From NCBI GenBank assembly GCA_002328295.1, contig DCXE01000048.1:1-8464 (forward strand): a DNA stretch of 8,464 nucleotides, read 5' to 3'. Each line of letters begins with the position of its first letter. The first letter of the stretch is position 1. The translations under genes and the position numbers were made by a program. Source of the DNA: Candidatus Peribacter sp. UBA2144. GTDB lineage: Bacteria > Patescibacteriota > Gracilibacteria > Peribacterales > Peribacteraceae. The notes under the pieces were generated by a model. The model saw only the letters and a list, made by a program, of their open reading frames with translations, was not told the DNA's origin and ran no database searches. Shown piece by piece: positions 7,415 to 8,464 of this stretch.

Positions 7415-7443
7415 TAAATCAGGTGATAAAACTTAAATCAGGT
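7415..7443 (+). repeat. Direct repeat TAAATCAGGT upstream of the lipoprotein gene
   Basis: TAAATCAGGT occurs at 7415-7424 and again at 7434-7443, 19 bases apart, close to two helical turns. The second copy ends 13 bases before the ATG at 7457. A candidate -10 box TATAAA (7413-7418) overlaps the first copy, but no -35 match lies at the right distance. It could be a tandem operator or chance. Confidence 0.35.
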
Positions 7444-7456
7444 AGAATGCCTGGCA

Positions 7457-8083
7457 ATGACTCGCTTTTTACTGCCACTTTTTGCCCTTGCCATACTTCT
7501 TACCGCTTGCGGAGGAGGAGGTGGTGGTTCTGATTGCGATAATGAGTACAGTGATTCTTCTCTTAGCCTATGTTTGCCCGATAAATGGATTGTAATGGAC
7601 GGAGAAACTAGAAGGCAAAGAGGCATTCCCGATGAAACAATCGTTGCTATTCGTTTCGAAGAAGCAATATCGGGTCAATTCCCGGCAGTAACTGTTACTA
7701 GGGAAACTATGAAGAGGGAAGTATCGCCTCTTGATTACAGCGAAGCAGGTATCAGATCAGTTTCAACCTTGCCAGGATATACACTCATGGATACAAAGGA
7801 AGTCAAGATTGATAGAGAGGACGTATCAATGCATGTCTTCACAGCACAGCCGATATCAGATGAGCCTGCCAGGAAGTTCTACCAAATCAGTACTGTTAAA
7901 GGAAATGATGGATATACAATCACTGCTGCGGCTCCTCTATTTATAGAGTCATCTATAGAGAAACAGATTGAGTCTATTGTTATGAGTATCTCCTTTGATA
8001 AAGAAACAGAAGAAGCAGAGGAAACAGAAGAGAAAGAGGATAAAAAGAAAAAGAAGAAGGATAAAGATGAGGACAAGGATTAG
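7457..8083 (+). CDS. Lipoprotein with PsbP/DcrB-like core and charged tail
   Basis: A protein of 208 residues. A type II signal peptide runs to the lipobox LLTAC (14-18), with Cys18 as the lipidation site, followed by a run of six glycines. The core (about 27-178) starts with YSDSSLSLCLPDKW and ends with a GYTITAAAP strand and a final ESIVMSISF strand, a layout typical of the PsbP/DcrB (Mog1-like) fold. The tail (about 181-208) is first Glu-rich (TEEAEETEE) and then Lys/Asp-rich (KKKKKKDKDEDKD). The protein is anchored to the outer face of the membrane; its ligand or partner is unknown. It is divergent from the surface-protein operon and shares a 145-base AT-rich control region with it. AGGTAG lies about 11 bases before the ATG, a weak ribosome site. 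The stop is TAG. Confidence 0.88.
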   Translation: MTRFLLPLFALAILLTACGGGGGGSDCDNEYSDSSLSLCLPDKWIVMDGETRRQRGIPDETIVAIRFEEAISGQFPAVTVTRETMKREVSPLDYSEAGIRSVSTLPGYTLMDTKEVKIDREDVSMHVFTAQPISDEPARKFYQISTVKGNDGYTITAAAPLFIESSIEKQIESIVMSISFDKETEEAEETEEKEDKKKKKKDKDEDKD

Positions 8084-8106
8084 CGTATTTCGCTTGATTT
8101 AGAATA

Positions 8107-8128
8107 GTGAATTATTGACTTAATTCAC
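8107..8128. promoter_or_regulatory. Perfect palindrome enclosing a -35 box (operator candidate)
   Basis: GTGAATTA (8107-8114) and TAATTCAC (8121-8128) are exact reverse complements around the six bases TTGACT (8115-8120), which is the -35 box of the promoter below. A dimeric repressor bound here would block RNA polymerase. The alternative is a weak intrinsic terminator for the lipoprotein gene, ending 24 bases earlier, since ATTTTGT follows the stem; the stem has few G-C pairs. Confidence 0.5.
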
Positions 8129-8143
8129 ATTTTGTATTATAAA
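8115..8143 (+). promoter_or_regulatory. Strong sigma70-type promoter, apparently leaderless
   Basis: TTGACT (8115-8120) is followed after exactly 17 bases by TATAAA (8138-8143). Each box matches its consensus at five of six positions. The expected start of transcription, about seven bases beyond the -10 box, falls at about 8150, which is the A of the ATG of the next ORF. That predicts a leaderless mRNA. Confidence 0.65.
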
Positions 8144-8149
8144 TAACAT

Positions 8150-8437
8150 ATGAACGCAGAAAAGCTTCAAGTAATAAAAGCCACTGGCCTTATCCATCCT
8201 TGCCATGGGGAAAGCATGGGATTTTCGTTTGGAAGAAGCGACTGGTTTCGCTATGCCGAACTGGCCAAAGAAATTGCAGATAACAATCTAAGACTCCGGG
8301 CAGAATGTCGGGCACATCTGCTGTTTCTTTTCGGTCATTACAATGACAGAGAAGACAGGGCAATTTCTTACTGCAGGGGTAGACGGCTTGCTACTTCTTT
8401 TCGCTTAACATTTTTAAGCTCATGTTGCTCATCCTGA
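8150..8437 (+). CDS. Short ORF, probably a truncated gene, unknown function
   Basis: An ORF of 95 codons that I do not recognise. Residues 1-73 look like real protein, with an amphipathic helical stretch RSDWFRYAELAKEIADNNLRLRAECRAHLLFLF; there is no signal peptide. Residues from about 74 on (RGRRLATSFRLTFLSSCCSS) are antisense to a GreA-like reading on the other strand and have a non-protein-like composition, so the natural C-terminus is probably lost. The strong promoter ending at 8143 supports the start at 8150; no ribosome site is needed if the mRNA is leaderless. It is either a gene broken near 8370 or a small gene that ends by chance in foreign sequence. The stop is TGA. Confidence 0.4.
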   Translation: MNAEKLQVIKATGLIHPCHGESMGFSFGRSDWFRYAELAKEIADNNLRLRAECRAHLLFLFGHYNDREDRAISYCRGRRLATSFRLTFLSSCCSS

Positions 8438-8464
8438 AGCTTTTTTAGGCCTTCTTTGGTAACA
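8368..8464 (-). pseudogene. greA: GreA N-terminal fragment, truncated
   Basis: The minus strand, entering from the right edge, reads VTKEGLKKLQ ... LKNVKRKEVASRL and then PLQ-stop (TAA at 8370 to 8368). This matches the start of the GreA transcription elongation factor coiled coil, which relieves backtracked RNA polymerase: T, G, the KL pair, the L-K-x-V-(K/R)-R-x-E pattern and the following A line up with E. coli GreA. An intact GreA continues with a GDL(S/K)EN(A/S)EY segment and about 120 more residues. I do not find that segment in any minus-strand frame read through here. Its start lies outside the window. It is probably a broken copy; a sequencing frameshift alone would not explain the lost segment. 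Confidence 0.6.

Overview
The window reads as chromosomal DNA from a small-genome, uncultivated bacterium, most likely a member of Patescibacteria (CPR), possibly of the Peregrinibacteria type. This rests on protein style: a PfkB kinase with the long N-terminal insert seen in CPR homologues, a roughly 200-residue CPR-type hypothetical protein, and several single-pass or lipid-anchored surface proteins. Shine-Dalgarno sites are weak or missing throughout. TGA ends at least one solid gene, which argues against the recoded TGA=Gly lineages. The lineage is an inference, not a proof.

Layout. Bases 1-418 hold no convincing gene. They carry a dense cluster of palindromic words (about 16-239) and, at 356-400, a GC-rich hairpin whose loop contains a short motif that I recall from many environmental genomes. 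Five minus-strand genes follow, given here in window order and transcribed right to left: a membrane-anchored DUF3352-like protein (419-1462), a membrane-anchored TPR protein (1554-2861), a CPR-type conserved hypothetical protein (3125-3742), a PfkB-family sugar/nucleoside kinase (3758-4750), and an 842-residue Ig-like/fibronectin-III surface protein (4783-7311). The last three are tightly spaced (gaps of 32 and 15 bases) and probably form one transcript from a good sigma70-type promoter at 7338-7366. The TPR and DUF3352-like genes form a second pair behind a 263-base purine-rich gap. A 61-base inverted repeat lies between these two genes.

On the plus strand, divergent from the surface protein, is a lipoprotein gene (7457-8083) with a predicted PsbP/DcrB-like core and a highly charged tail. 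After it comes the best regulatory signal in the window. A TTGACT-17-TATAAA promoter has its -35 box exactly in the loop of a perfect 8-6-8 palindrome, and its predicted transcription start falls on the ATG of a short ORF (8150). That ORF collides with a minus-strand fragment of a GreA N-terminus, which runs in from the right edge and stops after 31 visible codons at 8368. The two appear to be broken at the same place, so a rearrangement junction or an assembly join is likely there.

How they work together: most of the products are exported or membrane-anchored (surface protein, lipoprotein, TPR protein, DUF3352-like protein), so this looks like a cell-envelope region with a cytoplasmic kinase embedded in it. 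I see no CRISPR array, tRNA, rRNA or intact transposase.
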